From IMG/VR virus record IMGVR_UViG_3300021957_005741, positions 1 to 46,201 of that record: a stretch of DNA of 46,201 nt, one strand, 5' to 3'. The position numbers were made by a program, and so were the translations under genes. The notes below the pieces were generated by a model. The model was not told the origin of the DNA, did not search any database, and saw nothing but the letters and a program-made list of their open reading frames with translations. This DNA comes from a virus. Below are positions 7,924 through 16,905 of the stretch, piece after piece (within the stretch, counting starts at the first letter, position 1; each line of letters begins with the position of its first letter).

Positions 7924-8784
7924 ATGAATTTTTCAAATCAATTTATTGATACAATTATAGACATCGAATCAAATGGTGATGTATCACAGCCAAGAGATCT
8001 TAAAGTAAAAGAATTACAATTCGGCCACATAGTCATTGATCCTACAAAACCTATCGCAGATTTTGATGCAAGAGGTTTTAATTGGAAATACTTAGCAGGT
8101 GAAATGGCATGGTACTTAAAAAAAGATAGAGATGTAGATTATATTGGCCAATTCTCAGGATTTTGGTCTAACATAACAAATCCAAATACAAACGAAATCA
8201 ATTCTAATTACGGCTCTTTAGTTTTTAATAAAGAACAATTTGGTTGGGCAGTAGATTCATTACTAAAAGATAAAAATAGCCGACAAGCTATTATGTTCTT
8301 TAATCAACCTAAATTTCAATTTGAAGGCAATAAGGATTTTGTATGTACAATGTATGCCAATTTCTTTATTAGAAATAATAAATTAAACATGAAGATTCAA
8401 ATGAGATCTAATGACATATTTTACGGTCTTACATTTGATGCTCCATTCTTTTCATTCTTACACCAATCAGTTTATCTAATTCTTAAAGAAGAATATCCAG
8501 AATTAGAGTTAGGTATCTACCACCACTTTGCAGATAACATTCATTTTTATGAAAGACATTTTAATTTAGCAGAAGAAATAAAAGCAAACAGAGTGTCAAC
8601 TGGTAAAGGTCACACATTTGAACTTAAAGATAAATTTATAGATTATAATTCAGAGCTTAATGAGATTTCATTAACAAAAATAGGCAAAGAATTTATAGCA
8701 AGAATAGATGACATAATAACTCACGAACCTAAGTCAAATAGACAAGACTATAAAGAAATCCTAGAAGACTATTTTAAAATCTAA
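7924..8784 (+). CDS. ThyA-family enzyme, probable dCMP hydroxymethylase-like
   Basis: The 286-residue protein is a divergent member of the thymidylate synthase / dCMP hydroxymethylase superfamily. Visible conserved residues are the nucleophile Cys141 (FVCTMY), Arg161-Ser162 and Asp164 (MRSNDIFYGLTFD), and His207-x-Tyr209. The dUMP-selecting Asn of ThyA (GLPFN) is Asp172 here (GLTFD). An Asp at this position is the known hallmark of enzymes acting on cytosine nucleotides, such as T4 gp42 and MilA. I infer a dCMP substrate and possibly hydroxymethylcytosine in phage DNA. The Gln before Arg-Ser is replaced by Met, and the His after the catalytic Cys by Thr, so another methylene-transfer reaction is possible. 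The phage has a separate normal ThyA. Confidence 0.78.
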   Translation: MNFSNQFIDTIIDIESNGDVSQPRDLKVKELQFGHIVIDPTKPIADFDARGFNWKYLAGEMAWYLKKDRDVDYIGQFSGFWSNITNPNTNEINSNYGSLVFNKEQFGWAVDSLLKDKNSRQAIMFFNQPKFQFEGNKDFVCTMYANFFIRNNKLNMKIQMRSNDIFYGLTFDAPFFSFLHQSVYLILKEEYPELELGIYHHFADNIHFYERHFNLAEEIKANRVSTGKGHTFELKDKFIDYNSELNEISLTKIGKEFIARIDDIITHEPKSNRQDYKEILEDYFKI

Positions 8785-8800
8785 TATATAATATAAGAAT

Positions 8801-9127
8801 ATGATTAAAGAAATGAAAGAACCTATAAAAATATACATCGATCCTAGGCATTTACTTAAAGGAGATTTAGATAAGGTTTTAATGAGTAAATATGATATAT
8901 TCTATAGAAGAATGGTTGAATTTATACTCAACACAATAGAATCAAGACCTGAGTCAAAAATATTAGTGGTTCTTATAGATGATGACGGAGTAGAATATGA
9001 AATGCAATTGCCTGAATCAGGTTTCGTTAAGTCTTTAAATAAAGCTAACGAATACTTTTTACAAATAGAAGAGTATGAAACATGTACTTTAATCAAAGAC
9101 ATGCTTAAAATAATAGAAGCACGATAA
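8801..9127 (+). CDS. Small protein with C-terminal UVR-like motif (paralogue 1)
   Basis: The 108-residue product has a beta-rich centre (ILVVLIDDDGVEYEMQL) and a C-terminal helical segment EYFLQIEEYETCTLIKDM. That segment fits the UVR motif spacing (hydrophobics, then Glu-[Phe/Tyr]-Glu-x-[Ala/Cys]-x-x-[Leu]) known from UvrB, McsA and ClpC. Three other small proteins in the window (39290, 41168, 41708) end the same way. It sits between the dCMP-hydroxymethylase-like gene and clpP, inside the Clp cluster. UVR domains of McsA-type proteins contact ClpC, so an adaptor or regulator role is plausible but unproven. Confidence 0.65.
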   Translation: MIKEMKEPIKIYIDPRHLLKGDLDKVLMSKYDIFYRRMVEFILNTIESRPESKILVVLIDDDGVEYEMQLPESGFVKSLNKANEYFLQIEEYETCTLIKDMLKIIEAR

Positions 9128-9168
9128 ACAAAACAAAAGTTTAACGTATAATAATTAAATATTAAAAA

Positions 9169-9843
9169 ATGAATTACGGAAGAGAATTTGAAAAGTATGC
9201 AATGAGTGATCATAATATTAGCTCATTAAATATGCATCGTGCTAAACAACAAATAGAAAGCTCGATGACACCATACATTCTAGAAGAGAGAGAAATGAGA
9301 GTTACTCAAATGGATATCTTCTCAAGATTAATGGCCGATAGATTACTGTGGGTAGCAGGACCAGTAAATGATCAAATGTCTACAATTGTACAAGCACAGT
9401 TAATGTTTCTTAGTAATACAAGTACAGACGATATTACAATGCATATTGATTCTCCAGGTGGTTCAGTGAAATCTGGGCTATCTATGGTGGATGTAATGGA
9501 TTACATTCCATGTGATATTAAAACTGTTAACACAGGTATGGCAGCTTCTATGGGCTCTGTTTTGTTAGGAGCAGGTACTAAAGGTAAAAGATCATCGCTT
9601 AGACACTCGACAACAATGTTGCATCAATCATCGGGTGGATTTAGTGGTAATATTCAAGATGCTGAAGTTGATTGGGCAGAATGGCAAAAAGTTAACGATG
9701 AATTATTCGTTTTATTAGGTTCATATTGTGGTAAGACAGCAAAGCAGGTTAAGAACGATGCAACTAGAGATTTTTGGTTAAATGCAGAAGAAGCCAAAAA
9801 ATACGGGATTATTGATGAAATCATCAAGCCACAAATTAAATAA
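9169..9843 (+). CDS. clpP: ClpP protease subunit
   Basis: This 224-residue serine peptidase is the proteolytic barrel of a Clp protease. The catalytic triad is intact: Ser127 in GMAASMG, His152 in MLHQ and Asp201 in ATRDFW. The substrate-strand motif DSPGGSV (94-100) is present. The N-terminal segment, YILEEREMRVTQMDIFSRLM, matches the pattern typical of Bacteroidota ClpP, so the gene was probably acquired from such a host. About 30 extra residues precede that block, possibly a propeptide. It is co-directional with the ClpC-like unfoldase, whose Ile-Gly-Phe loop could dock to it. It may also form mixed complexes with host ClpP or ClpX. Confidence 0.95.
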   Translation: MNYGREFEKYAMSDHNISSLNMHRAKQQIESSMTPYILEEREMRVTQMDIFSRLMADRLLWVAGPVNDQMSTIVQAQLMFLSNTSTDDITMHIDSPGGSVKSGLSMVDVMDYIPCDIKTVNTGMAASMGSVLLGAGTKGKRSSLRHSTTMLHQSSGGFSGNIQDAEVDWAEWQKVNDELFVLLGSYCGKTAKQVKNDATRDFWLNAEEAKKYGIIDEIIKPQIK

Positions 9844-9850
9844 AAACAAA

Positions 9851-10177
9851 ATGCAACGTAGAGAAAAGATTCAAGAGGTATTTGTAGAATTAATAAATCT
9901 TCAACTTGAACCTCACAACAAAACGTACGAAGACGTAAAGCAGGACCCAAACTGGTACATGAATTTTCCAACCACTAGAGAAAATGAACATAAGTTCATG
10001 AAAGTTGGAACGGATCTTATTAGAAAAAAACTTAGAATGTCAAAAAAATTGGCAGAGATGGAAATGAGTTGGTTTATCTTACAATGGGGATTAACTACAA
10101 AAGATTCTATTAAAGATTTAGAAAAAGAAGTAATTGAACTACAAGAAAGACCTAAGAAGAAAGGGGCTAAAAAGTAG
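9851..10177 (+). CDS. Hypothetical charged helical protein
   Basis: The start is taken at the ATG at 9851, seven bases after the clpP stop, because the longer reading (from 9782) would run through the clpP coding end. The 108-residue product is Lys/Glu-rich and helical with a central Trp-containing patch (EMEMSWFILQWGL) and a Lys-rich tail. No family is recognised. Its TAG stop overlaps the GTG start of the next gene by one base, so the two are probably translated together. Confidence 0.6.
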   Translation: MQRREKIQEVFVELINLQLEPHNKTYEDVKQDPNWYMNFPTTRENEHKFMKVGTDLIRKKLRMSKKLAEMEMSWFILQWGLTTKDSIKDLEKEVIELQERPKKKGAKK

Positions 10178-10374
10178 TGAAATTCTCAAAAAGAATAAGA
10201 ATTCTTCAAAAATTAGATTACAGAGGAAGATCTACATTCTTTATCGTACATAGGCGATCAGGCAGAACCAGTATAAAAGATGTACCTAAATCTTTTAGGG
10301 TATTCTATAATCTAGATGATGCTGAAAGACACGCAATTTATTTAATAGAAAATTATAAAAACATTTTCTTATGA
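10177..10374 (+). CDS. Small basic hypothetical protein
   Basis: The 65-residue product starts at a GTG that overlaps the preceding stop codon (TAGTG), an arrangement typical of translational coupling. It is basic at the N-terminus (KFSKRIRILQK) with an RGRSTFFIVHRRSGR segment that could be a beta hairpin binding nucleic acid. No family recognised. A role is not assignable. Confidence 0.55.
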   Translation: MKFSKRIRILQKLDYRGRSTFFIVHRRSGRTSIKDVPKSFRVFYNLDDAERHAIYLIENYKNIFL

Positions 10375-10411
10375 TTTGAACTTATGCATGGTTAACTATG
10401 ATAAATAATTC

Positions 10412-11113
10412 ATGCAAAGTAAATACAAATTACCAGAGTGGGCAAGTAAGGGCCCAGAAGATCTAGAGTATAGAACTTATAAAATGCTAGCGCATGTTAA
10501 GTCACTTAAGAACATGCTGTTAGATCAAAAATTATTATCTGTATTATTTGAAGTAGATTCTACTTTAGATTATCTTTATAGATATGACGCAATCAAAATA
10601 ACGGAAGAGGATACCAAAACAATCGCTGGTGATTGGGGACCTCTTAGTTTTGTTTTTTCAACTGACGAAGAATCTGTGGAGCAAAGTCAATTAATGGATA
10701 AATTAGTAGACTCTGCTATCGATAGGTTTGAAGAATTACACGCAACATGTAGAGAAATATGGAGAGAGATAGAAGTTAATTTAAAGGCAAGCTATATTGC
10801 AGATAAAAAATACTTCTTAGCCGATGGTTTTGTTTTTCTAAAGACAAAAGATAATAAATTATTAATATATTATTTTAATAAACCTATAAAGAACTTTGTA
10901 ACATCTTGGAAAGAATTTAAATTACAACATATTAAAACACAAGAATGGAATCAAGACGATTATTTCGAAAGTTTAGAAGAGATAGTTCAAAAAAAATCTG
11001 ATAAAATACTAATCAAATCCGAATTAGATATAGACGTTAATATAGAAGGTCACGCCATTACTGTTATTACCAGTCTCATATTTAACATGCTTAGAAGAGA
11101 CTACTCATTTTAA
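10412..11113 (+). CDS. Hypothetical protein preceding the fibre genes
   Basis: The 233-residue protein is mixed alpha/beta without signal peptide or membrane segment. It contains an acidic helical N-terminal half and a central strand pair (YFLADGFVFLKTKDNKLLIY). Position immediately upstream of a GATATATA element and the first large fibre gene leaves it either as the last gene of the Clp cluster or as a virion-associated protein. I recognise no family. Confidence 0.65.
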   Translation: MQSKYKLPEWASKGPEDLEYRTYKMLAHVKSLKNMLLDQKLLSVLFEVDSTLDYLYRYDAIKITEEDTKTIAGDWGPLSFVFSTDEESVEQSQLMDKLVDSAIDRFEELHATCREIWREIEVNLKASYIADKKYFLADGFVFLKTKDNKLLIYYFNKPIKNFVTSWKEFKLQHIKTQEWNQDDYFESLEEIVQKKSDKILIKSELDIDVNIEGHAITVITSLIFNMLRRDYSF

Positions 11114-11117
11114 CTTT

Positions 11118-11125
11118 GATATATA
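11118..11125 (+). promoter_or_regulatory. GATATATA element, candidate late promoter
   Basis: GATATATA lies 30 bases before the ATG of the 918-residue fibre gene and a few bases after the stop of the preceding gene. The same octamer recurs before virion-type genes at 16891, 18180, 21712, 32952 and elsewhere. Its composition resembles the T4 late promoter TATAAATA, and the 24-30 base distance allows a short leader. Confidence 0.5.
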
Positions 11126-11155
11126 ATACAGAAACAAAATATATAAACGAATATT

Positions 11156-13912
11156 ATGCCACAAGCTTCTAATCAGGACATTATTGTAGTTTTACCTGAA
11201 GTTAGACGAATTATTAGAGGACAAGCACAGAGCTTTAACTTTATAATTTATAAAAACTTTATAGGAAATCAACTAAACGTACATAACGCAGTAGAGATTA
11301 CAGCAGAAATAAGCGATCAAAATTCAAACGTTGTTAAGGTTATTAAAAAATCTGACAACACACTGACATATGGTTTACCGAATTCAGATACACAAGGTGA
11401 AGTATCAATATCTTTAACTCCAGAGGAATCAGCATTACTACAATTATCTGATAACAATATTAATGGAGAACTTTACGTTAGATTTATAGTTAAACAAAGT
11501 ATTAACGAACTGGTTCTTCCTAAAATTAAAACAGCAAATATATTTGATGCTGGTCAAAATGTAGGTGGCGGCATTGTTGCCAGTAGATTTACTTTACCTG
11601 CACCAATATATTCAGTAAAATCATTTAACGTATTAGACAGTGTTTCACACGGTGAATTAATTCCCAATTCAGAAGATCCAATGGGTATTACTAAAATTAA
11701 ATTTAGTATAACAGATGATAAAGGATACAGAAACGGATTTATAGAAAGTGTATTAGAAGATAGGTTATTGGATGACGGGACTAACGCAGTTTTATATCTA
11801 ACAAACGTTTTAAACAATAGCGAATATTCCTTATTAAAAATTAATAATTGGTCTAGAATAGATCAAAACACAAGTGATGCTAGTAATAATTCAACATCTG
11901 ATATACATGATGCTATATTATTAGAAGTTTCTTGGAATGACAGCTCAAAGTTACCTGGTAATGATCAATATAAAATTGAAATTGGCGATAGCTTAGGACT
12001 TTTTGCAGATGCATATACAAAACCAGGAAGTGCAGTTAGTATAGGCGGTGTATTATATGAAGATATTACAGGTTTCGAATATGAAGGTGGAATTATAGCA
12101 AATGACTTAGGTAATGGATCACTTAAACTTACATTAGCAGGTGGAGAACCAAGCACTTCTGGATCTTCAGGATCTTCGGGATCTTCGGGATCTTCTGGCG
12201 TAGATGGTGCCCAAGGTGCTCAAGGTAATTTAGGAAATACAGGACTATCTGCGTATCAAGCGTATGTTCAAAAATGGCTTAATGATAATGGTAACACAGA
12301 CTATTTAAATGAAAGCGATTGGATCACATCTCTTACTGGATCTAAAGGTGAAAGTGGAGCTAACGGAACTTCAGGTAGAGATGGAGCACAAGGTGTTGCA
12401 GGTATAAATGGAGTTAACGGAACTTCAGGTATTAATGGTACACATGGATCTTCAGGTTTATCTGGTGAAAGAGGTAACGATGGATCTTCGGGTAGAGATG
12501 GTGCTAATGGAACTTCAGGTATTAATGGTACACACGGATCTTCAGGTATTAATGGCATTCAAGGAGAAAGAGGAGAAAGAGGAGACTTTGGACCTAGAGG
12601 AGATGTTGGACCTAAAGGAGATCAAGGTGAAAAGGGTGATCAAGGACCTAATGGATCTTCAGGATTTGATGGAGCTAAAGGTGATCAAGGTTTACAAGGC
12701 GCCAAAGGTGATGTTGGACCTAAAGGAGATCAAGGTGAAACTGGCCTTAAAGGAGATCAGGGTGAAACTGGTCTTAAAGGAGATCAAGGTGAAACTGGCC
12801 TTAAAGGAGATCAAGGTGATCAAGGTGAACAAGGTGTTGCAGGACCAAATGGTTCTTCAGGTTTTGATGGAGCTAAAGGTGATCAAGGTGAAAAAGGTGA
12901 AGATGGCGATTCTGCATATAGAGTATATGCAAATGGAGAAGATTTCCCTCTTAGTAAAACAGAATGGCTAGCTACTTTAGTGGGCGCTAAAGGTGATCAA
13001 GGTGATCAAGGTGTTGCAGGACCAAATGGTTCTTCAGGTTTTGATGGAGCTAAAGGTGATCAAGGTGAAACTGGTGCTAAAGGTGATCAAGGTGAAACTG
13101 GTGCTAAAGGTGATCAAGGTGATCAAGGTGTTGCAGGACCAAATGGTTCTTCAGGTTTTGATGGAGCTAAAGGTGATCAAGGTGAACAAGGTCTTAAAGG
13201 AGATCAAGGTGAAAAAGGTGACGATGGCGCTAAAGGTGACGATGGTGCTAAAGGTGATCTTGGACCACAAGGGCCACAAGGAAATAACGGTGCGCAAGGT
13301 ATTCAAGGTCTTAAGGGTGACAAAGGTGATCAAGGTGAACAAGGTGAACAAGGTGCTTCAGGAAACGATGGCGCTGGTGTACCAGTCGGTGGTGTAGATG
13401 GTCAAGCTCTTGTAAAATCAGGCTCAGACGATTATTCAGTAACATGGGGTGATGCTGTAGGCCAAGGAGGTACCAAATATTTAGCGTATGTTACGTTTAC
13501 CGCAGCTGAAGAGATTAATACAATAACAATGGTTGATCCTAACTCGGATGCACAATTTGCAACTGGTAATGTAACTACTTCTACATCTGCTGGAGGTAAT
13601 GGCGAAAAGTTTGCTGAGTTTGTATTTGGAAATGAAAAAACAGCTCCAATTTCAATCGCAGCGTTAGCATCCAATATGATTACAAATGAATATAAAATAA
13701 CTTCACTAAATGGTGGAGGTGATGATAAACAATATATAATATCCAATGTTACAATGACAAGTCCTAATGATGATGTTAATTTCACAGGTAATATATGGAC
13801 AGGCTTTGAAAATAATAAAGTTAAATTAGATTTAACCAAATCAAATATAGATTACGTAAGACAGGGTTTCCCAACAAGAGAAGCACACGCTTATATAATA
13901 TTTAACTTTTAA
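11156..13912 (+). CDS. Collagen-like fibre or baseplate protein with BppU-like N-terminus
   Basis: The 918-residue protein is modular. Residues 1-140 resemble the N-terminal domain of siphophage upper baseplate proteins (BppU): a beta sandwich with an IRGQAQSFNFIIYK core. A second beta domain runs to about 330. A Ser-Ser-Gly linker follows, then a Gly-X-Y triple-helix region (about 349-765) rich in GDQGEKGDQG and GSSG repeats. Two short SAY...W-L-x-x-L inserts (near 369 and 584) are of a type common in phage collagen-like fibres. The C-terminal ~150 residues form a globular domain that is repeated in the next gene. Lysines occupy the third position of many Gly-X-Lys triplets, the position used by collagen lysyl hydroxylases. 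A trimeric virion fibre is likely. Confidence 0.8.
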   Translation: MPQASNQDIIVVLPEVRRIIRGQAQSFNFIIYKNFIGNQLNVHNAVEITAEISDQNSNVVKVIKKSDNTLTYGLPNSDTQGEVSISLTPEESALLQLSDNNINGELYVRFIVKQSINELVLPKIKTANIFDAGQNVGGGIVASRFTLPAPIYSVKSFNVLDSVSHGELIPNSEDPMGITKIKFSITDDKGYRNGFIESVLEDRLLDDGTNAVLYLTNVLNNSEYSLLKINNWSRIDQNTSDASNNSTSDIHDAILLEVSWNDSSKLPGNDQYKIEIGDSLGLFADAYTKPGSAVSIGGVLYEDITGFEYEGGIIANDLGNGSLKLTLAGGEPSTSGSSGSSGSSGSSGVDGAQGAQGNLGNTGLSAYQAYVQKWLNDNGNTDYLNESDWITSLTGSKGESGANGTSGRDGAQGVAGINGVNGTSGINGTHGSSGLSGERGNDGSSGRDGANGTSGINGTHGSSGINGIQGERGERGDFGPRGDVGPKGDQGEKGDQGPNGSSGFDGAKGDQGLQGAKGDVGPKGDQGETGLKGDQGETGLKGDQGETGLKGDQGDQGEQGVAGPNGSSGFDGAKGDQGEKGEDGDSAYRVYANGEDFPLSKTEWLATLVGAKGDQGDQGVAGPNGSSGFDGAKGDQGETGAKGDQGETGAKGDQGDQGVAGPNGSSGFDGAKGDQGEQGLKGDQGEKGDDGAKGDDGAKGDLGPQGPQGNNGAQGIQGLKGDKGDQGEQGEQGASGNDGAGVPVGGVDGQALVKSGSDDYSVTWGDAVGQGGTKYLAYVTFTAAEEINTITMVDPNSDAQFATGNVTTSTSAGGNGEKFAEFVFGNEKTAPISIAALASNMITNEYKITSLNGGGDDKQYIISNVTMTSPNDDVNFTGNIWTGFENNKVKLDLTKSNIDYVRQGFPTREAHAYIIFNF

Positions 13913-13936
13913 TAAAATATAAAACAAATAATAATT

Positions 13937-14908
13937 ATGGCTTACATTCAACCAGATCAACTAAATTACAACGCAGGTGAAATACCTTATGGTAATTTCT
14001 TTGCGCCTACTGATAACACAGATCAAGGTGGTGCACTTCACTCGTTTAACATGATTGGCGGTATTACTGAAATGCCAACCATTGAAGACAGGAATAATAT
14101 ACCCATTCACACTAAGCTTAGTGCAAATAATGGGTTTTCAATGAACTTTGATGGTATTTCTTCTGGTAGAAGACGTATCGGTATGTTAGTATACGTACTC
14201 GAAACACAAAAACATTATCAGCTATTGCCTAAGGGTTACTTTGGTAATAATGGTGATGGTACGCTAGAAGAATTTAATGCTTTACCTGAATGGGATAGAG
14301 CTCGATTATTACATCCAGAAACTGATGGAATTAAAAGCGATCAAGGTAGTTTTAGACCAGGTTCCGGTATGGTTTATGAAGACGTGCCAGTTACTGGTGA
14401 AGCTGCTGATTGTTGGGTAGAAACAGATTTACTAAACTCAAATCCAACATCCAGTGGGCCTACAAAATATGTAGCGTATGTTACATTTACTGTAGCTGAA
14501 GAAATTGAATCTATTACTATGGTTGACCCAAACAGTGGAAACGGTGGTCCAGCATTTGGAAGTGGTATTACTGCTGGTACATCGGCTGGTGGAAACGGTG
14601 AAAAGTTTGCTGAATTTACATTTGGAAAGGAGCGCTCAGCGCCAAGCAGTATTGTTATCTTAGCTTCCAATATGATTACTTCTGAATACAAGATAACAAG
14701 TCTAAACGGAGGCGGAGACGATAAACAATATATAATAGCTAATGCTACAATGACACAAACCCCGGATTCAGATAAATTTACAAGTGACATTTTTAACACA
14801 TTTTCAAATGCTACTATAAAATTAGATTTAACTAAATCAAATATAGATTACGTAAGACAAGGTTTCCCAACAAGAGAAGCACACGCATATATTATATTCA
14901 CATTTTAA
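13937..14908 (+). CDS. Virion fibre/baseplate protein sharing the C-terminal domain of its neighbour
   Basis: The 323-residue product has an unrecognised N-terminal half (MAYIQPDQLNYNAGEIPYGN, then a region ending near residue 170) and a C-terminal domain clearly homologous to that of the 918-residue protein upstream. Shared strings include AYVTF, EKFAEF, KITSLNGGGDDKQYII and the end YVRQGFPTREAHAYII. It lacks collagen repeats. The shared end domain suggests both proteins trimerise or bind the same partner. It is 24 bases downstream of its neighbour, in one operon. Confidence 0.72.
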   Translation: MAYIQPDQLNYNAGEIPYGNFFAPTDNTDQGGALHSFNMIGGITEMPTIEDRNNIPIHTKLSANNGFSMNFDGISSGRRRIGMLVYVLETQKHYQLLPKGYFGNNGDGTLEEFNALPEWDRARLLHPETDGIKSDQGSFRPGSGMVYEDVPVTGEAADCWVETDLLNSNPTSSGPTKYVAYVTFTVAEEIESITMVDPNSGNGGPAFGSGITAGTSAGGNGEKFAEFTFGKERSAPSSIVILASNMITSEYKITSLNGGGDDKQYIIANATMTQTPDSDKFTSDIFNTFSNATIKLDLTKSNIDYVRQGFPTREAHAYIIFTF

Positions 14909-14929
14909 TAAAACAGACAAAAAATAAAC

Positions 14930-16825
14930 ATGACAACATTAACTCCAATCACATTACAAGGTTCTATCACTGGATGGACAGGACAAAGTTTATATGGTGA
15001 AAATGATGGATTAGGTTTAGCTAATCAATATTCTACATATACGATAACTGTAAGTTCTATAGTACCTCAGACGCATGGTGACGCAAGTACTAGAGAGCCT
15101 AATGCATATAACGCATTAGATGTAACAGAAGGTATGTTTCTTTCAAATACCGATGGTAATACAATTCTTAAAATATCTGAAATCACAGCTAAGTCCTCTG
15201 ATTCTTTTTCATGTACTGTTGAAGATGTAGATATGATGTCTTATAGACTATATTCTTCTAATACAATAGAATTAAACGAACAAATTAGAATATTCTCTTT
15301 AAACCCAGAAGGAGAGCCGGTTTTTGCAGGAGCGCCATTCTATACACAAGGTTTACAAAAAGTTCAATCTAGATTTAGTTTAAATGAAAAAGATGATAGA
15401 GTTAAATTTACACAAAACATTGCAAGTGATTTACGAAAGGGTGATATCGTGTCGATAGACACTAATGGTAAACTAGCTAAATATGGAACACCTAATTCTT
15501 CTGAAGTTAAAGTAGGTATTGTGGTAGATGTATATAGAGGTGGCAAAGATATTTTTGTAAAACCATTTAACGATATAGTTAGAGAGTACGCCGAGGCTGA
15601 AAGTTTAACAGGAAATCCTGGAGATGTATATTACACAGATGTTAATAATGCTGGTGAAATTACAACAGCAACAGGTGGAAAATCAGTATTTATGCATTTG
15701 AATAATAAAATAGCAACTACTGTAAACATTACATCGAGTATAAATCCTTCATCAAACGATTTAATTGAAATTAATGGAATTACTGTATTTGACGGACCTA
15801 ACGGAGACACTGTTGCAGATGTTACGGCATTTAAAGATTTATTAAACACGAAAACTAACGAAACATTTGTTAGCGCTGCCATTACACAGGCTCCTGGAGA
15901 AATTAATGCAGAAGGAAACACATTAGCATATACAGAAAGTGATCATGGTATTACAGGTCAAGATATGCTTAATATAGTTGGAGAAGTTGGTCAAACACCA
16001 TCTTCTTTGGCTTCTATTACGATAGGTGATGGAGTAAATGCACCGGTAACAATTACATTTAATACACCAGATATTACTATATACGGTGGAGCATATGACG
16101 CAATGTCTGCGACTGCTATTTTAGCTGCATTCACAAATGCTATCTCAAGCGGTAATTTAGATTTAGTAGTAGAATTATATGATTCAACAGATCATAACGG
16201 CCAAGCTATTAAGATAAGTACAACTGGTACAGCAACTGGAATATTCTTAACTAATTTATCTTCTAATGGATTTGGAGCAAACGCTGTAGGTTCAGGTGGA
16301 TTTACAGGTTTAACAATGAATGCTACATTAGGAGCATCTACACTAACACTAACTAGAAATTCAGGCGGAACTATAGAAATAGATGGTTCACCGCTAGCAG
16401 GTGGATATATTAATCAAAGTGGAGTAGTATCTTCTAAAAATGGTAGAACACCTTATTTGTTATTAATAGAATCTGAAGGTGGTTCAGGATTAGAAGCGAC
16501 AGGTGTAGATGTTAAAGAAGATTTAGATAAAGCGCCTTTAACTACTTCAGCTGACGGAGATTCAACAGGAATTCAAATAACATATTCACCGTTTTCGGAT
16601 GGTGCAGTTATAATAACTGTCAATGGATTAGGTGCCAATATAGGAGATGCTGCAAAAGATGAAGCGTGTTATTTCTCAAGTGATGACGGAATAACTGTAA
16701 AAGCAATTGCAAACATTTCAGCTGGCGATACGCTTTATTGGAATGGTTCAATTGCTGAATTCGAATTAGATCCAACTGACGAAATAGACATTATTTATCA
16801 GGCGTCTTCATTAGACATTAGCTAA
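14930..16825 (+). CDS. Large beta-rich virion structural protein
   Basis: The 631-residue product is rich in Thr, Ser, Gly, Asn and beta-strand patterns, poor in cysteine, and has no signal peptide, as expected for a tail, fibre or decoration protein. A region around residues 290-460 carries repeated INGITVFDGPNGD-like and APVTITFNT strands. It is the last gene before a strong terminator. I recognise no enzyme motif and no named family. Its place among fibre genes is the main evidence for a structural role. Confidence 0.65.
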   Translation: MTTLTPITLQGSITGWTGQSLYGENDGLGLANQYSTYTITVSSIVPQTHGDASTREPNAYNALDVTEGMFLSNTDGNTILKISEITAKSSDSFSCTVEDVDMMSYRLYSSNTIELNEQIRIFSLNPEGEPVFAGAPFYTQGLQKVQSRFSLNEKDDRVKFTQNIASDLRKGDIVSIDTNGKLAKYGTPNSSEVKVGIVVDVYRGGKDIFVKPFNDIVREYAEAESLTGNPGDVYYTDVNNAGEITTATGGKSVFMHLNNKIATTVNITSSINPSSNDLIEINGITVFDGPNGDTVADVTAFKDLLNTKTNETFVSAAITQAPGEINAEGNTLAYTESDHGITGQDMLNIVGEVGQTPSSLASITIGDGVNAPVTITFNTPDITIYGGAYDAMSATAILAAFTNAISSGNLDLVVELYDSTDHNGQAIKISTTGTATGIFLTNLSSNGFGANAVGSGGFTGLTMNATLGASTLTLTRNSGGTIEIDGSPLAGGYINQSGVVSSKNGRTPYLLLIESEGGSGLEATGVDVKEDLDKAPLTTSADGDSTGIQITYSPFSDGAVIITVNGLGANIGDAAKDEACYFSSDDGITVKAIANISAGDTLYWNGSIAEFELDPTDEIDIIYQASSLDIS

Positions 16826-16852
16826 TAAAAGAATATCCTAATATTTTTATAA

Positions 16853-16890
16853 AAAGGCCTGCAATCTAACTAATTGCAGGCCTTTGTTTT
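16853..16890 (+). terminator. Rho-independent terminator, 13-bp stem
   Basis: A perfect 13-base stem, AAAGGCCTGCAAT (16853-16865) paired with ATTGCAGGCCTTT (16873-16885), encloses a 7-base loop and is followed by TGTTTT. It ends the 11156-16825 fibre transcript. A GATATATA element follows six bases later. Confidence 0.9.
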
Positions 16891-16898
16891 GATATATA
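16891..16898 (+). promoter_or_regulatory. GATATATA element after terminator
   Basis: The octamer begins six bases after the terminator stem, exactly where a new promoter is expected, and 55 bases before the 382-residue fibre gene. Between it and that gene lies a perfect AAGGAGG and a three-codon frame. Confidence 0.55.
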
Positions 16899-16905
16899 GT
16901 ATTAC

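Noticed and set aside
9782-9850. Longer start for the gene after clpP
   Set aside because: It would overlap the clpP end by 62 bases out of frame; the ATG at 9851 is cleaner. The same reasoning moved the starts at 20846, 41994 and 44096 downstream.
12300-13400. Alternate-frame repeat proteins inside the 918-residue fibre gene
   Set aside because: Same repeat-shadow effect; the main frame carries recognisable domains at both ends.
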